From the NCBI GenBank assembly GCA_028577615.1, contig JAJSDU010000005.1:38066-102065 (forward strand): DNA of 64,000 nt. Reading direction: 5' to 3'. The DNA is from Nitrosomonas sp. Its GTDB lineage: Bacteria > Pseudomonadota > Gammaproteobacteria > Burkholderiales > Nitrosomonadaceae. Shown here one piece after another: positions 10,190 through 19,701 of the stretch. The translations under genes were made by a program, and so were the position numbers. Positions within the stretch are counted from its first letter, which is position 1. Each line of letters begins with the position of its first letter. Below the pieces are notes generated by a model, which had not been told where the DNA came from, ran no database searches, and was given only the letters and a program-made list of their open reading frames with translations.

Positions 10190-11218
10190 ATGGAAATTCG
10201 TCAAGTCAGCGCAATACATGGATGGTATTGGATCGTCCAAGGCTTCCAAATGTTTCGCAAAGCGCCAATGGTCTGGATGTTGATTTGTTTCATTCCTTTT
10301 CTGATCGTTGTTACGCTTTCCCTGCTGATCCCTATGGCCGGGCCGCTGATTTTCATGCTCATCGCGCCGGTTTTTCTGGCTGGCATCATGGTAGCCTGCC
10401 GCGATCAGGAGCAAGGCCGGCAAATCGAAGTGTCGCATTTGTTCATCGGGTTCAAAACCCGTACAGCGCCACTCATCACCGTTGGCGGCATTTTTCTGGT
10501 CGGGCTGGTGATTATCTACAGCGTGTTTCTATCGACCGGCGGCAGCGATCTGATCGCCATGCTGGAACGGGGCAAACGTTACGACAGCAGTGAAATAGGC
10601 GGTATATCCAGCAACATTCTGTCTTCCTTTCTGATGGTTATTCTGCTGCAGATTCCACTGCTGATGGCTTTCATTTTTTCTCCGGTATTGATCATCCTGC
10701 ACAATTTCTCGCCGCTTAACGCCATGAAAAAAAGTTTCCAGGCGTGCATACGGAATATCATTCCTTTCTTCGTTTACAACATTATTCTGAATTTATTGTC
10801 CATTATCGTTCTGCTGGTGCCTTATATCGGGCTCGTCATACTGAGCCCCGTCCTTTTTGCGTCGATCTATGTCAGTTATAAGGAAATTCTGCTCGGCGAG
10901 CCGGTCAAGGTGCCCGCTGACGATTACTATTCCGCGGCGGATTATCAAAAAGCAACCTGGTCAAACAGCGGGGAAGAATCCGTCAGACAAGCGCAGGAGA
11001 CTGCTCCTGCGGCAAAAGAGACGACAAAGGATAGAACGGAACAGGCCGCCCGCGTTGAAAAGAAGACGGAAATACTTGAAGGCGATATCGTGCAGTGTTA
11101 TCAGTGCGATATTCTGATTCCGAGGGAAGAAGCCATTCGCTTTGACGGTAAATACTTTTGCAGCGGAGAACATTTCCAGGCGTATCAGGACAGCATGTCA
11201 GCCAGATCGAAGGAATAA
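10190..11218 (+). CDS. BPSS1780-type membrane protein with C-terminal PP0621-like zinc ribbon
   Basis: A 342-aa inner-membrane protein. Residues 1 to about 235 contain six or so hydrophobic segments and start with the family pattern VSAIHGWYWIVQGFQMFRKAPMVW. After a charged linker of about 65 residues comes VQCYQCDILIPREEAIRF, ending with YFCSGEHFQAYQ. This looks like a small metal ribbon (CxxC ... C ... H) of the PP0621 family, which is usually encoded separately. The function of both parts is unknown. ATG at 10190 is preferred over the GTG at 10184 because GGAGA at 10178 sits eight bases before the ATG but would overlap the GTG. Confidence 0.7.
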   Translation: MEIRQVSAIHGWYWIVQGFQMFRKAPMVWMLICFIPFLIVVTLSLLIPMAGPLIFMLIAPVFLAGIMVACRDQEQGRQIEVSHLFIGFKTRTAPLITVGGIFLVGLVIIYSVFLSTGGSDLIAMLERGKRYDSSEIGGISSNILSSFLMVILLQIPLLMAFIFSPVLIILHNFSPLNAMKKSFQACIRNIIPFFVYNIILNLLSIIVLLVPYIGLVILSPVLFASIYVSYKEILLGEPVKVPADDYYSAADYQKATWSNSGEESVRQAQETAPAAKETTKDRTEQAARVEKKTEILEGDIVQCYQCDILIPREEAIRFDGKYFCSGEHFQAYQDSMSARSKE

Positions 11219-11442
11219 GCTTTTCTGCTTATTGCACGCGCTGTGCCGATACGTTTTTCGATAATCTATCTGTTACACACCTTCTCCTGTCGTGCAAAAT
11301 GGCAGGGGAGGGTAGCAAAGATTATAAAAACCACAAACTTTCAATAACCTGTAGAACGTGATGCGGATAAAGGAAAAATACAGCGCTGCAATCGCTCTCC
11401 GGCGGAAAGACTTGTTGCGCTGACAATGCCAATCGCCGGGTT

Positions 11443-11856
11443 TTATTGCCTTTTGTCGTCAGGTGATTTCCTGCTTTCTTTGATAATCGTGGTTTCTTCG
11501 ATAATCTCGGCGTCTTCGACGCGATCGGCTCTGCTGTACTGATCGGTCTGCGCGTTAAATCCCTGTTGCCGGTCATCCGGCGCTGTGCCGGTTTCCTGCT
11601 GCATGTTCCGTCTGAATTTACGGCGCAGCCACCAGATGCGCAAGCCGATAATGATGGCAATCAGTGAAAACAGTGCAACAAAAATGGTGAAAAAGAACAC
11701 GCCCAGCACTGCCAGCAAGGCCAGCACCGGAATCATGATAATCAACGCCACCCAGCGGTTGATGGGTGATGGCGGCGGTGTGCCTGGTGAATCCGTTCCC
11801 TGCTGCTCGTAACTCGAAATTTTCCGGATTATGATTTTGCGGTGTTCGTCATTCAT
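11443..11856 (-). CDS. Hypothetical small membrane protein
   Basis: A 137-aa protein I do not recognise. After a polar 30-residue N-terminus there is one long hydrophobic block (WVALIIMIPVLALLAVLG, then FFFTIFVALFSLIAIIIGL) that could form two membrane helices joined by a tight turn. A basic stretch (WWLRRKFRRN) and an acidic, low-complexity cytoplasmic tail follow. Its ATG overlaps the pepP stop codon (ATGA at 11853-11856), so translation is probably coupled to pepP. The 224 bases downstream hold no recognisable feature. Confidence 0.65.
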   Translation of the reverse strand: MNDEHRKIIIRKISSYEQQGTDSPGTPPPSPINRWVALIIMIPVLALLAVLGVFFFTIFVALFSLIAIIIGLRIWWLRRKFRRNMQQETGTAPDDRQQGFNAQTDQYSRADRVEDAEIIEETTIIKESRKSPDDKRQ

Positions 11857-13160
11857 CGCATTAACTCCTCTATTTCATTGACTGTCTTCGGTACGCCGGC
11901 AGTCAGTACTTCGTTTCCTTCAGATGTAATCAGCACATCATCTTCGATACGCACGCCGATATTCCAGAAAGCCTGCGGTACATTCTCAGCCGGACGGATA
12001 TAGCAGCCTGGCTCCACTGTCAGCGTCATGCCCGCCTGCAATGTCCGCCATTCGCCGTGCTGCTTGTATTCTCCGGCATCATGCACATCCATGCCGAGCC
12101 AGTGTCCCGTGCGATGCATGTAGAACCGTTTGTAATCCTCCGATTCCAGCACGGCGTCAACACTGCCCTGGCACAATCCGAAATCGACAAATCCCTGTGC
12201 CAGAACGTTCAACGCCGCCTGATGCGGATCATTCCACGAATTACCCGGTCTGGCCTGGTCTATCGCCGCCTGCTGAGCAGCCAGGACCAGTTCATAAATA
12301 TCTTTCTGTGCGGGAGAGTATCGGCCATTGACCGGGAATGTCCGCGTGATATCCGCGGCATAGCCGTCAAGTTCGCAACCTGCGTCAATCAGCAATAAAT
12401 CGCCAGCATTCAGTTGTGCGCTGTTATCGATATAGTGCAGTATACAGGCATTGGCGCCGCCCGCCACGATGGAGGTATACGCAGGCGCCTGCGCGCCGTG
12501 CCGGCGAAAAACATGCAACAGCTCGGCTTCGATTTCGTATTCAAACTTGCCCGGTTTTGTCGCCTGCATCGCAACACAATGCGCCTGTGCGGAAATCCCG
12601 GCGGCGCGGCGCATGGTTTGCAGTTCATGCGCGTCCTTGATCAGACGCATCTCATCGAGTATCGTGCGGTAATCACTGATCTGATGCGGTGCGGTCACGC
12701 CACTGCGGCTTTGCGCGCGCACCGTATTGATCCATCCGGCGATGCGCCGCTCCCAGGCGGGATCATGGCCTATGGTGGAATAAACGACGGGCTGATCCGC
12801 GAATAACCTGGGCAGCAGGTCATCCAGCTGCGCAACGGCATAGGTTTCATCGAAGCCGAATGTTTCCCGGGCGAGCAATGGGCCGTACCGGAAACCATCC
12901 CATATTTCTCTTTCCACATCTTTATCGCGGCAGAACAGAATATGCCTGGCCGGTGTTTTTTCGGATGCGGCGACGATCACCAGCACCGCTTCCGGTTCGC
13001 CGAATCCGGTTAAATAGTAAAAATAGCTGTCGAAACGATAGGGATAATGCGCATCCCGGTTACGCAGCTGCTCGGGCGCTGTCGGAATGACTGCCACACC
13101 GCTGTTCATGTTCGACGCCAGTTGTGCGCGTCGGGTTAGATACTGTTCCATTGTTGTCAT
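11853..13160 (-). CDS. pepP: Xaa-Pro aminopeptidase P
   Basis: A 435-aa cytosolic metallopeptidase of the pita-bread fold (M24B) that removes an N-terminal residue next to proline. It has the N-terminal creatinase-like domain (PYRFDSYFYYLTGFGEPEAV) and all dinuclear metal ligands: LLIDAGCELDGYAADITRTF (two Asp), HRTGHWLGMDVHD (His), LTVEPGCYI (Glu) and GVRIEDDVLI (Glu). Length fits E. coli PepP (441 aa). It lies upstream of the small membrane protein with a 4-bp overlap, and 27 bp downstream of murU on the same strand, so amgK-murU-pepP may be one operon. Confidence 0.94.
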   Translation of the reverse strand: MTTMEQYLTRRAQLASNMNSGVAVIPTAPEQLRNRDAHYPYRFDSYFYYLTGFGEPEAVLVIVAASEKTPARHILFCRDKDVEREIWDGFRYGPLLARETFGFDETYAVAQLDDLLPRLFADQPVVYSTIGHDPAWERRIAGWINTVRAQSRSGVTAPHQISDYRTILDEMRLIKDAHELQTMRRAAGISAQAHCVAMQATKPGKFEYEIEAELLHVFRRHGAQAPAYTSIVAGGANACILHYIDNSAQLNAGDLLLIDAGCELDGYAADITRTFPVNGRYSPAQKDIYELVLAAQQAAIDQARPGNSWNDPHQAALNVLAQGFVDFGLCQGSVDAVLESEDYKRFYMHRTGHWLGMDVHDAGEYKQHGEWRTLQAGMTLTVEPGCYIRPAENVPQAFWNIGVRIEDDVLITSEGNEVLTAGVPKTVNEIEELMR

Positions 13161-13187
13161 AAAAAATTACTGTTCAGTCTTAATCCG

Positions 13188-13916
13188 TCAGTCGTTATCC
13201 GCGCGCCGTCCGGTCAATTGTCTGTCGAGTTGCCGCAGGCGTTCCGGCGTGCCAACATCTTCCCAGATGCCTGAAAAATACTCGCCCGTGACTTTCCGTT
13301 CCGTAATCGCCGCGCGCAAAAGCGGCGCCAGTTTTTCCGGCCGTCCCGGCGCTACACCGTTGAATAAAACGGGATGGTAGACGCCGATACCGCTGAACGT
13401 CAGTTGTTTTTCGTCAGTCAATTCAACGGTTCCATTATTTAATGCAAAGTCGCCCGCTACATGATGCGCCGGATTATCCACCAGCACCAGATGCGCCAGC
13501 CGGTCAGCGTTGCCGCACAGCAGCGCCTGCAGAACCGGCAGCAGGCGCGTATAGTCGAATTCGCAGTACACATCGGCATTGACCACCAGAAACGGCCTGC
13601 CGGAATTGGTGTTGGTGCCCGTCAATAGCGGCATGGCGTTCGCGATGCCGCCCGCCGTTTCCAGCACCACATGTTCGGGCGAATACAGGATATGCGCGCC
13701 ATAGCGCTGGCCATCGCCTAACGCATGTTCAATCATTTCGCCCAGATAAGCGTGATTGATCACGAGATGGGTAAAACCGGCCCTTGCAAGACGAATGATC
13801 TGGTGTTCAATCAGCATCCGGTTGCCCGCCATGAGCAGAGGCTTTGGCCTGCTGTCGGTCAGCGGACGCATGCGCTCTCCGCGTCCCGCAGCCAGAATCA
13901 TCGCCTTAAATCGCAT
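13188..13916 (-). CDS. murU: N-acetylmuramate alpha-1-phosphate uridylyltransferase
   Basis: A 242-aa nucleotidyltransferase producing UDP-MurNAc from MurNAc-1-phosphate, the second step of a peptidoglycan recycling route that bypasses MurA (fosfomycin target). The signature [22 protein letters not shown] sits at the N-terminus, followed by [10 protein letters not shown] (metal-binding Asp) and the [10 protein letters not shown] ending. The ATG at 13916 matches the family start [11 protein letters not shown]; a TTG at 13949 that overlaps the amgK stop (TTGA) would add 11 residues. Its neighbour amgK supplies the substrate, which makes the assignment much safer than homology to generic nucleotidyltransferases alone. 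Confidence 0.88.
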   Translation of the reverse strand: MRFKAMILAAGRGERMRPLTDSRPKPLLMAGNRMLIEHQIIRLARAGFTHLVINHAYLGEMIEHALGDGQRYGAHILYSPEHVVLETAGGIANAMPLLTGTNTNSGRPFLVVNADVYCEFDYTRLLPVLQALLCGNADRLAHLVLVDNPAHHVAGDFALNNGTVELTDEKQLTFSGIGVYHPVLFNGVAPGRPEKLAPLLRAAITERKVTGEYFSGIWEDVGTPERLRQLDRQLTGRRADND

Positions 13917-13945
13917 GGCGGAAAATGCAGCCTGTTGCCAGGCTG

Positions 13946-14947
13946 TCAAAAGGTGTAGCCGACTTTCTGCGCCGGAGTGTTGTCTTCAAGTTCATCGAGT
14001 AGCCCAAGCATGGGGCGCAATTCCTGATAGCGCTCGCACGCCTTGCGCAGATAATGCATCACGCGCGGCATGTCATTCAAATACGCAGCCTTGCCATCAC
14101 GGTAACATAGCCGCGCGAAAATGCCGAGCACTTTGATATGGCGTTGCACACCCATCCATTCAAAATCGCGGTAGAATTCGCCAAAATCACCCGTTACCGG
14201 CAACCCCGCCTTGCGTGCTTTTTCCCAGTAACGAATCGCCCAGTCGAGAATGCATTCTTCATCCCATTGGATATAGGCATCCTTTAACAGGGACACCAGA
14301 TCGTAGGTGATCGGACCGGCAACCGCGTCCTGGAAATCGAGTACGCCCGGATTGGGCGTGGTCACCATGAGATTGCGCGAATGATAATCGCGATGCACGA
14401 ACACGCGCGGCTGTGCAAGATTATTCCGTACGATGCGAACGAATGTCTGTTTCAGAACGGCGTTCTGATCATCCGTCAATGCAGTCTGCAAGTGGCGCGC
14501 CACATACCAGTCCGGAAAAAGACCGAGCTCAAGGCGCAGCAGTTTTTCATCATACGCGGGCAGACTCTCCAGCTGCCGGATCAGTTGCATCTGCACCAGC
14601 GCATCGGTTGCGGCTGTGTAAAGGTTGTTCGCGGTTTCCGGTTCACGGTTCAGCGCCTGCAGATAAGTCGTACCGCCAAGATCGGACAGCAATAAAAATC
14701 CCTGCGCGGCATCGCGTGCAATGATATCGGGCACATGAACCGCGCCGGCCAGCAACTGCGCCACATGTACGAAAGGCGTGCAGTCTTCGTGCTCCGGCGG
14801 TGCATCCATGGCAATCCAGGTTTTATCTCCGGATGTCACGCGGAAATACCGTCTGAAACTCGCATCCGCGGATGCCGGCGCCACGGTAAAGGCTTGTCCG
14901 GGTAATTGCATTTGTAGCCAGTTCTCAAGTAACTGCAAACGATCCAT
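13946..14947 (-). CDS. amgK: N-acetylmuramate/N-acetylglucosamine anomeric kinase
   Basis: A 333-aa sugar kinase with the aminoglycoside-phosphotransferase fold that phosphorylates C1 of MurNAc or GlcNAc during cell-wall recycling. Motifs: [13 protein letters not shown] (nucleotide loop), [14 protein letters not shown] (catalytic Asp) and [20 protein letters not shown] (metal-binding DFQDA). It starts with [11 protein letters not shown]; an ATT three codons upstream is less likely. It lies directly upstream of murU, which consumes its product. The 282 bases between its start and the divergent ubiK should hold both promoters; nothing else is evident there. Confidence 0.88.
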   Translation of the reverse strand: MDRLQLLENWLQMQLPGQAFTVAPASADASFRRYFRVTSGDKTWIAMDAPPEHEDCTPFVHVAQLLAGAVHVPDIIARDAAQGFLLLSDLGGTTYLQALNREPETANNLYTAATDALVQMQLIRQLESLPAYDEKLLRLELGLFPDWYVARHLQTALTDDQNAVLKQTFVRIVRNNLAQPRVFVHRDYHSRNLMVTTPNPGVLDFQDAVAGPITYDLVSLLKDAYIQWDEECILDWAIRYWEKARKAGLPVTGDFGEFYRDFEWMGVQRHIKVLGIFARLCYRDGKAAYLNDMPRVMHYLRKACERYQELRPMLGLLDELEDNTPAQKVGYTF

Positions 14948-15229
14948 GTTAATCACTCGTGCTTTGAAAAACTTTTGAAGATGACCCTGCCGTCAATTCC
15001 TGTTACGATCAAAATTATTTTGGTATATTGAATAAAACAAAAAAATAACAGATTTTCAGCTGCTGCTTATCCTTGATCATTGCCTTGCATCGCGTTTTAC
15101 CGTTGTTTTTGTCACTGCCGGATATGCAGGTACATCAAGCGTAATAAAACCAGTATTTTATCACGCCACATGCGGGGCGAAGATGATTCCGGATTCAACA
15201 GCTATCGCAACATCATCCATGGAGAAAAA

Positions 15230-15583
15230 ATGCTTAACAAAAATATCATTGAAGAAATCAATTCGAAAGTCAGCGAAATTCTGCAGAACAGTCCGGCAAA
15301 AGATGTTGAACGGAATGTGCGCGCGGCGTTATCCGGTGTTTTCTCCCGGCTGGATCTCGTCACGCGGGATGAGTTTGACGTGCAGCAGAATGTTTTGCAG
15401 CGTACGCGGGAAAAATTAACCCAGCTCGAAGCCAAAGTTGCCGAGCTGGAGCAACGGCTCGGTATCAGCAACACCGGCAATGGAACGACAGCCGCCGGCG
15501 CGTTCCGGGCGCAACCGGACTCCACGCAGGGTCAGGATGCAACTGCGCAAAGCGCCGAGGCATCGCCGTCAAATGCGACGTGA
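15230..15583 (+). CDS. ubiK: Ubiquinone biosynthesis accessory factor UbiK (YqiC/BMFP family)
   Basis: A 117-aa protein of the family that helps assemble the UbiJ-containing coenzyme Q complex and has membrane-fusogenic properties in vitro. The N-terminal segment (MLNKNIIEEINSKVSEILQN) is amphipathic. A predicted coiled coil with the LTQLEAKVAELEQRL heptad pattern follows, then a Thr/Ala/Gln-rich tail. The ATG at 15230 has GGAG at 15221 and matches the family start; the frame is open for 50 codons upstream without resemblance. It is followed after 79 bases by comM. Confidence 0.88.
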   Translation: MLNKNIIEEINSKVSEILQNSPAKDVERNVRAALSGVFSRLDLVTRDEFDVQQNVLQRTREKLTQLEAKVAELEQRLGISNTGNGTTAAGAFRAQPDSTQGQDATAQSAEASPSNAT

Positions 15584-15662
15584 TGCGTCCGCCTGTTTCA
15601 AAGTTCATCCGCTCATGATCCCTTGAGGAATCATGGACGCTGACGGCTGACCGCGCACGTCA

Positions 15663-17168
15663 ATGCCGCTCGCTGTGTTGTACAGCCGCGCACTGGCCGG
15701 CATGCATGCGCCGCTGGTTACGGTTGAAACGCATATCGCCAATGGTCTGCCGAGTTTTACCATCGTCGGCCTGCCGGAAACCGAAGTCAAGGAAAGCCGC
15801 GATCGCGTGCGCGCCGCGCTGCAAACCGCGCACTTCAAAATTCCAGCGCAGCGCATCACCGTCAATCTGGCGCCCGCCGACCTGCCCAAGGAAAGCGGCC
15901 GTTTTGATCTGCCGATAGCGCTGGGCATTCTGGCGGCTTCCGGACAAATCCCCGCCGATGCGCTCGACCGCTATGAATGGGCTGGGGAGCTCGCGCTGAC
16001 AGGCGAATTGCGGCCGATACACGGCGCGCTGGCCATGACCTACAGCGCGGCGCAGTCGGGCCGCAGTTTTGTTCTGCCGCAGCAGAATGCGGCTGAGGCG
16101 GCGCTGGTCAAACAGGCGAAAATCTATGCCGCGCAGTCTTTACTGCAAATCTGTTCGCATCTGACCGGCGATGCGCCGTTGCCGGCGTATCACCATCCGC
16201 CGGAAAAGCAGGGCGTCATCCCGGATTATCCCGATATGGATGAGGTCAAGGGACAGACGCAGGTTAAGCGCGCGCTGGAAATCGCCGCCGCCGGAAGCCA
16301 CAGCCTGCTGATGATCGGCCCGCCCGGCACCGGGAAATCGATGCTGGCGGCGCGTTTTCCGGGTATCCTGCCGCCGATGACCGAAGCGGAAGCGCTGGAA
16401 TCGGCGGCCATCCAGTCGCTCGGTCACGGCGGTTTCGATATCCGCAACTGGAAACGCAGACCCTATCGCGCACCGCATCACACTGCATCAGGCGTGGCGC
16501 TGGTCGGCGGCGGCAGCCATCCGCGCCCCGGCGAAATCTCGCTGGCCATGCACGGCGTCCTGTTTCTGGACGAACTCGCCGAGTTCGACCGCAAGGTGCT
16601 GGAAGTGTTACGCGAACCGCTCGAATCCGGCAGGATCACCATTTCGCGCGCAGCGCGTCAGGCCGAATTCCCCGCGCGTTTCCAGCTGATTGCCGCAATG
16701 AATCCCTGTCCCTGCGGTTATCTGGGACACGCTTCCGGCAAATGCCATTGCACGCCGGATCAGATTGCCCGCTACCGCGCGCGGATTTCCGGCCCGCTGC
16801 TCGATCGCATCGACCTGCAGATCGAAGTGCCCGCCGTGCCGCAGGAAGAATTGATGCGCCAGCAGACAGCCGGCGAGAAAAGCGAAGCCATCCGGCGGCG
16901 TATCGAAAAATCCTACCGGAAACAAATCGACCGCCAGGGAAAAGCCAACAATCAATTGAGCGTCAAGGAAATCGACCGGTTCTGCGCGCCTGATCCGGAC
17001 AGCGAAAACCTGCTCAAGCAGGCCATCGCCCGCCTGAACCTGTCCGCCCGCGCGTATCACCGCATTTTGAAAGTCGCGCGCACCATCGCGGATTTGTCGG
17101 ATGCGGATAAAATCGGTAAACAGCATATCGCTGAAGCCATTCAGTACCGGCGGATGGACAAGCACTAG
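15663..17168 (+). CDS. comM: ComM/YifB-family AAA+ ATPase
   Basis: A 501-aa protein of the YifB/Mg-chelatase-like family. ComM is a hexameric helicase promoting branch migration during integration of transforming DNA. The N-terminal Lon-like domain (PLVTVETHIANGLPSFTIVGLPE) is followed by an AAA+ core with Walker A GPPGTGKSM, Walker B GVLFLDELAEF, and the AMNPCPCGYLGH cysteine motif. The C-terminal helical domain ends in QYRRMDKH. Length is typical (about 500-510). Presence of comM does not by itself show natural competence. The 179 bases after it hold no recognised element. Confidence 0.93.
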   Translation: MPLAVLYSRALAGMHAPLVTVETHIANGLPSFTIVGLPETEVKESRDRVRAALQTAHFKIPAQRITVNLAPADLPKESGRFDLPIALGILAASGQIPADALDRYEWAGELALTGELRPIHGALAMTYSAAQSGRSFVLPQQNAAEAALVKQAKIYAAQSLLQICSHLTGDAPLPAYHHPPEKQGVIPDYPDMDEVKGQTQVKRALEIAAAGSHSLLMIGPPGTGKSMLAARFPGILPPMTEAEALESAAIQSLGHGGFDIRNWKRRPYRAPHHTASGVALVGGGSHPRPGEISLAMHGVLFLDELAEFDRKVLEVLREPLESGRITISRAARQAEFPARFQLIAAMNPCPCGYLGHASGKCHCTPDQIARYRARISGPLLDRIDLQIEVPAVPQEELMRQQTAGEKSEAIRRRIEKSYRKQIDRQGKANNQLSVKEIDRFCAPDPDSENLLKQAIARLNLSARAYHRILKVARTIADLSDADKIGKQHIAEAIQYRRMDKH

Positions 17169-17347
17169 CACTAGCTCCAGTCAATGCTTGATATACTGTC
17201 AAAGTGTGATATTTCAGGAATGCATTCTGGATGACGCCGCTCCGATTGATGCTTTATCATTGAATTGTGCAATGAATTGGAATATTGCGCTGTATCTATT
17301 GTTTGCGTATAGAGGGCATTTTTTTCCATAAACGGAATTGATCATTT

Positions 17348-17644
17348 ATGAATATCTACATAAGAACCAAACTATTAATCATTCTGGGTGCTGCTGTTAC
17401 CGGTTGCACTACGACAGCGGATAAAGCCGAAACACTCGACCAGCTCGGCCATTACAGCGCCGGACATCTGATTGCCTGCGATGCGGCGCAATGGGTGAGT
17501 GCCGAAGTCGCCATCAGGCACACGATGGATTTTGCGCGTGCGCGTGAGGAACTTCAACATCCCGGCCAGTGCGGGCCGGGATGCATGAGGGATCTGGAAT
17601 CCTGGCAGCGGGGCGCCGAGAAAGGCGCTTTATGCCGGCAATGA
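17348..17644 (+). CDS. Hypothetical small lipoprotein
   Basis: A 98-aa protein I do not recognise. Residues 1-20 form a lipoprotein signal with lipobox GAAVTGC, so Cys20 is the likely lipidated residue, followed by Thr-Thr-Thr. The mature part is short and contains four further cysteines (IACDAAQW, GQCGPGC, ALCRQ), which suggests disulfides in the periplasm. There is no clear Shine-Dalgarno. It sits between comM and the convergent bolA with no operon partner. Confidence 0.6.
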   Translation: MNIYIRTKLLIILGAAVTGCTTTADKAETLDQLGHYSAGHLIACDAAQWVSAEVAIRHTMDFARAREELQHPGQCGPGCMRDLESWQRGAEKGALCRQ

Positions 17645-17685
17645 ACAACCGGTTAAAACCGGTTTCATACCAGAGCAGGCGCCGC

Positions 17686-18015
17686 TTATCCAGCCGGTTC
17701 ACTGTGCTTGCGGGATGATCCGCCGAGACAGGGCGGAGAATCATGCACCGCTTCATCCCTGTCAGCCCATTCCGCGGGTGTCATGGTGTTTAAAACCAGC
17801 GCATGAATGGAGCGCAGCTCATCGGCAAGCATGGCATTGACCATCCGGTGGCGCGCAACAAGCCTTTTGCCTTCAAACGCGTCAGCGACGATAATTACCT
17901 TGAAATGCGATTCCGAGCCTTTGGGCACATTGTGCTTGTAGCTCTCATTGATGACTTCCAGAAAATGCGGCTGCAAAACCTGAAGTTTGTTTTCGATGAC
18001 ATTTTTAATCAGCAT
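17686..18015 (-). CDS. bolA: BolA family protein
   Basis: A 109-aa protein of the BolA/IbaG family, which pairs with monothiol glutaredoxins to bind and transfer [2Fe-2S] clusters and influences cell morphology. The family core is clear: ESYKHNVPKGSESHFKVIIVADAFEGKRLVARHRMVNAML, broken here for length, ends with the conserved helix carrying ELRSIHALVLNTMTPAEW. Start at 18015 has AGGA nine bases upstream; seven further codons upstream are open but unlike the family. A CGFS monothiol glutaredoxin, its usual partner type, is encoded elsewhere in this window at 60436-60744. Confidence 0.92.
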   Translation of the reverse strand: MLIKNVIENKLQVLQPHFLEVINESYKHNVPKGSESHFKVIIVADAFEGKRLVARHRMVNAMLADELRSIHALVLNTMTPAEWADRDEAVHDSPPCLGGSSRKHSEPAG

Positions 18016-18127
18016 GGTGGCGGTTCCTAAAACCACTTATATTACCGGCTGGGCCCTGATTGGCAATAGCCTTGTTAATTTGTTTATTTGCATCTGATAT
18101 CAACTACTCATAGCTACAGGAAATAAC

Positions 18128-18703
18128 ATGATAAAAATCATCGGTATCGCAGGAAGCCTGCGCAAACAGTCATACAATACCGCATTGCTGCACGCCGCCG
18201 CGCAATTGCTGCCGGAACATGCCGTCCTCGAGATTGCGACAATCCGGGATATTCCGCTCTATAACGAAGATATCGAAACCACCGAAGGCGTTCCACAGGC
18301 GGTCAGCCTGTTGCAGGAACGTATCGCCGCGTCGGATGCGCTGCTGCTGGCCACGCCGGAATATAACCATTCCATGCCGGGCGTGTTGAAAAACGCAATC
18401 GACTGGCTGTCACGCCCGCCGGAGCAGATTCAGCGGGTATTCAGCGAGCGTCCCGTGGCGGTGATCGGCGCCACGCCGGGTGGATTCGGCACCATGCTGT
18501 CGCAAAATGCCTGGCTGCCGGTATTCCGCAGGCTGGGCATGCGCCCCTGGCTCGGTGAAAAAATCATGCTCTCCAAAGCGCAGCATGTTTTTAGTGAAGA
18601 CGGTGCGATACAGGATGAAGCCGTGCGCAAACAGCTTGCGAGTTTTCTTGCCGGGTTTGTTGCCTTTGTCCGAACAAATCGGCTTGGTGCTGGTGGAAAA
18701 TAA
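18128..18703 (+). CDS. NADPH-dependent FMN reductase (ChrR/YieF type)
   Basis: A 191-aa flavodoxin-like quinone/FMN reductase. Motifs are GIAGSLRKQSYNTAL at the N-terminus (FMN phosphate loop) and TPEYNHSMPGVLKNAIDWLSRP, the family signature. E. coli ChrR and Pseudomonas homologues reduce quinones and chromate by two-electron transfer; the physiological substrate here cannot be deduced. AGGAAATAAC before the ATG is a good ribosome binding site. It is divergent from bolA, with 112 bases between the starts. Confidence 0.9.
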   Translation: MIKIIGIAGSLRKQSYNTALLHAAAQLLPEHAVLEIATIRDIPLYNEDIETTEGVPQAVSLLQERIAASDALLLATPEYNHSMPGVLKNAIDWLSRPPEQIQRVFSERPVAVIGATPGGFGTMLSQNAWLPVFRRLGMRPWLGEKIMLSKAQHVFSEDGAIQDEAVRKQLASFLAGFVAFVRTNRLGAGGK

Positions 18704-18831
18704 TCTGATCCGGCTTGATTGGCTGGTTCGCTAGATCGGATAAATCTGGTAACTGGCTTGTTAAGATTCCAGTTTGATATCACATATGCGACTAAGCTTG
18801 AAGTTAATCCGACACGATTCCGCGCTTCCTG

Positions 18832-19701
18832 TTATATGTTAGAGCCTTTCTCATATCCAGTTGAATATCGTTGTTTCAATTGGTCAATGGTTGCGCCAAA
18901 TAAACCCGTAACCGATGAATAATCGGTGACTGGAGACTTTTCTAACATGGCAAGTAGTTTTTTATTTCCGTTGTTAGAATAGTTCAAAACAGAACCATAC
19001 CTTTTGAGTCTTTCAGAATTTATATGAGTTTTTACATACATCGAAAAATTGGCAAGAAAATCATCCAACTCAATAATCAAATCATCGGTTAATGTTATAA
19101 CCTTCTCAGTTAGGTCAACCAGCGAGCCGAAATTAGCCTTGCCCACGCATTCAAATATTTGCTCACAACTGACATTTGCAAATGCTTGTGTGGAATATTT
19201 TTGCACAATTTTTTCTTTGATCGGTCTTTCAATTTCGTTCCGCTTTAACCATAGCTCTTGCACATAGTTGTAGTTATGTATCATGGTTCTAATTCTTGGT
19301 ATTGAGCTCCACTTTGGATATTCGTCACTTGGTTGTTTTGGCACCAAAAAGGAAAGCCGAGAAAAGTCCTCAACGATAGGTTGGGCGGTAAATAGAATTG
19401 TTGGTATTGCAGCTGTTCTTTGAATGGGATTATTCGTTAAATTACCATGATAATTTTGTTTGATTGAGATAAGGTTTGACCTTGCTTCATCAGCGAGCAA
19501 CGTCCATTTATTAGCAGTATCCATTTTTTCCTTTTCAATTTTTATATCTTCTTGGTATCGAAAAGATTTGTAAGCAATTCCAGCGCCCAGTAATGATGTA
19601 AAAAAAGCGCTGGCTATGGGGAATATGTAATCTTTGAAAATGCTACCTTCCTGCCCCAAGCTCTCTATTGCATTTGCTATAAGTTCAGTTTCGTTGTGCA
19701 T
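18832..19701 (-). CDS. Orphan single-pass membrane protein, AT-rich
   Basis: A 289-aa protein I do not recognise. One membrane helix (about residues 25-43, YIFPIASAFFTSLLGAGIAY) follows a short N-terminus. A charged, possibly coiled segment (RYQEDIKIEKEKMDTANKW) and a mostly helical cytoplasmic domain of about 230 residues follow. Base composition is clearly more AT-rich than in its neighbours, with many Asn, Ile and Lys codons, which suggests recent acquisition. A GTG at 19731 would add ten residues; the ATG at 19701 is preferred, though neither has a strong ribosome binding site. The one-helix-plus-soluble-domain layout occurs in many accessory genes, including defence genes, but nothing here proves such a role. 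Confidence 0.6.
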   Translation of the reverse strand: MHNETELIANAIESLGQEGSIFKDYIFPIASAFFTSLLGAGIAYKSFRYQEDIKIEKEKMDTANKWTLLADEARSNLISIKQNYHGNLTNNPIQRTAAIPTILFTAQPIVEDFSRLSFLVPKQPSDEYPKWSSIPRIRTMIHNYNYVQELWLKRNEIERPIKEKIVQKYSTQAFANVSCEQIFECVGKANFGSLVDLTEKVITLTDDLIIELDDFLANFSMYVKTHINSERLKRYGSVLNYSNNGNKKLLAMLEKSPVTDYSSVTGLFGATIDQLKQRYSTGYEKGSNI

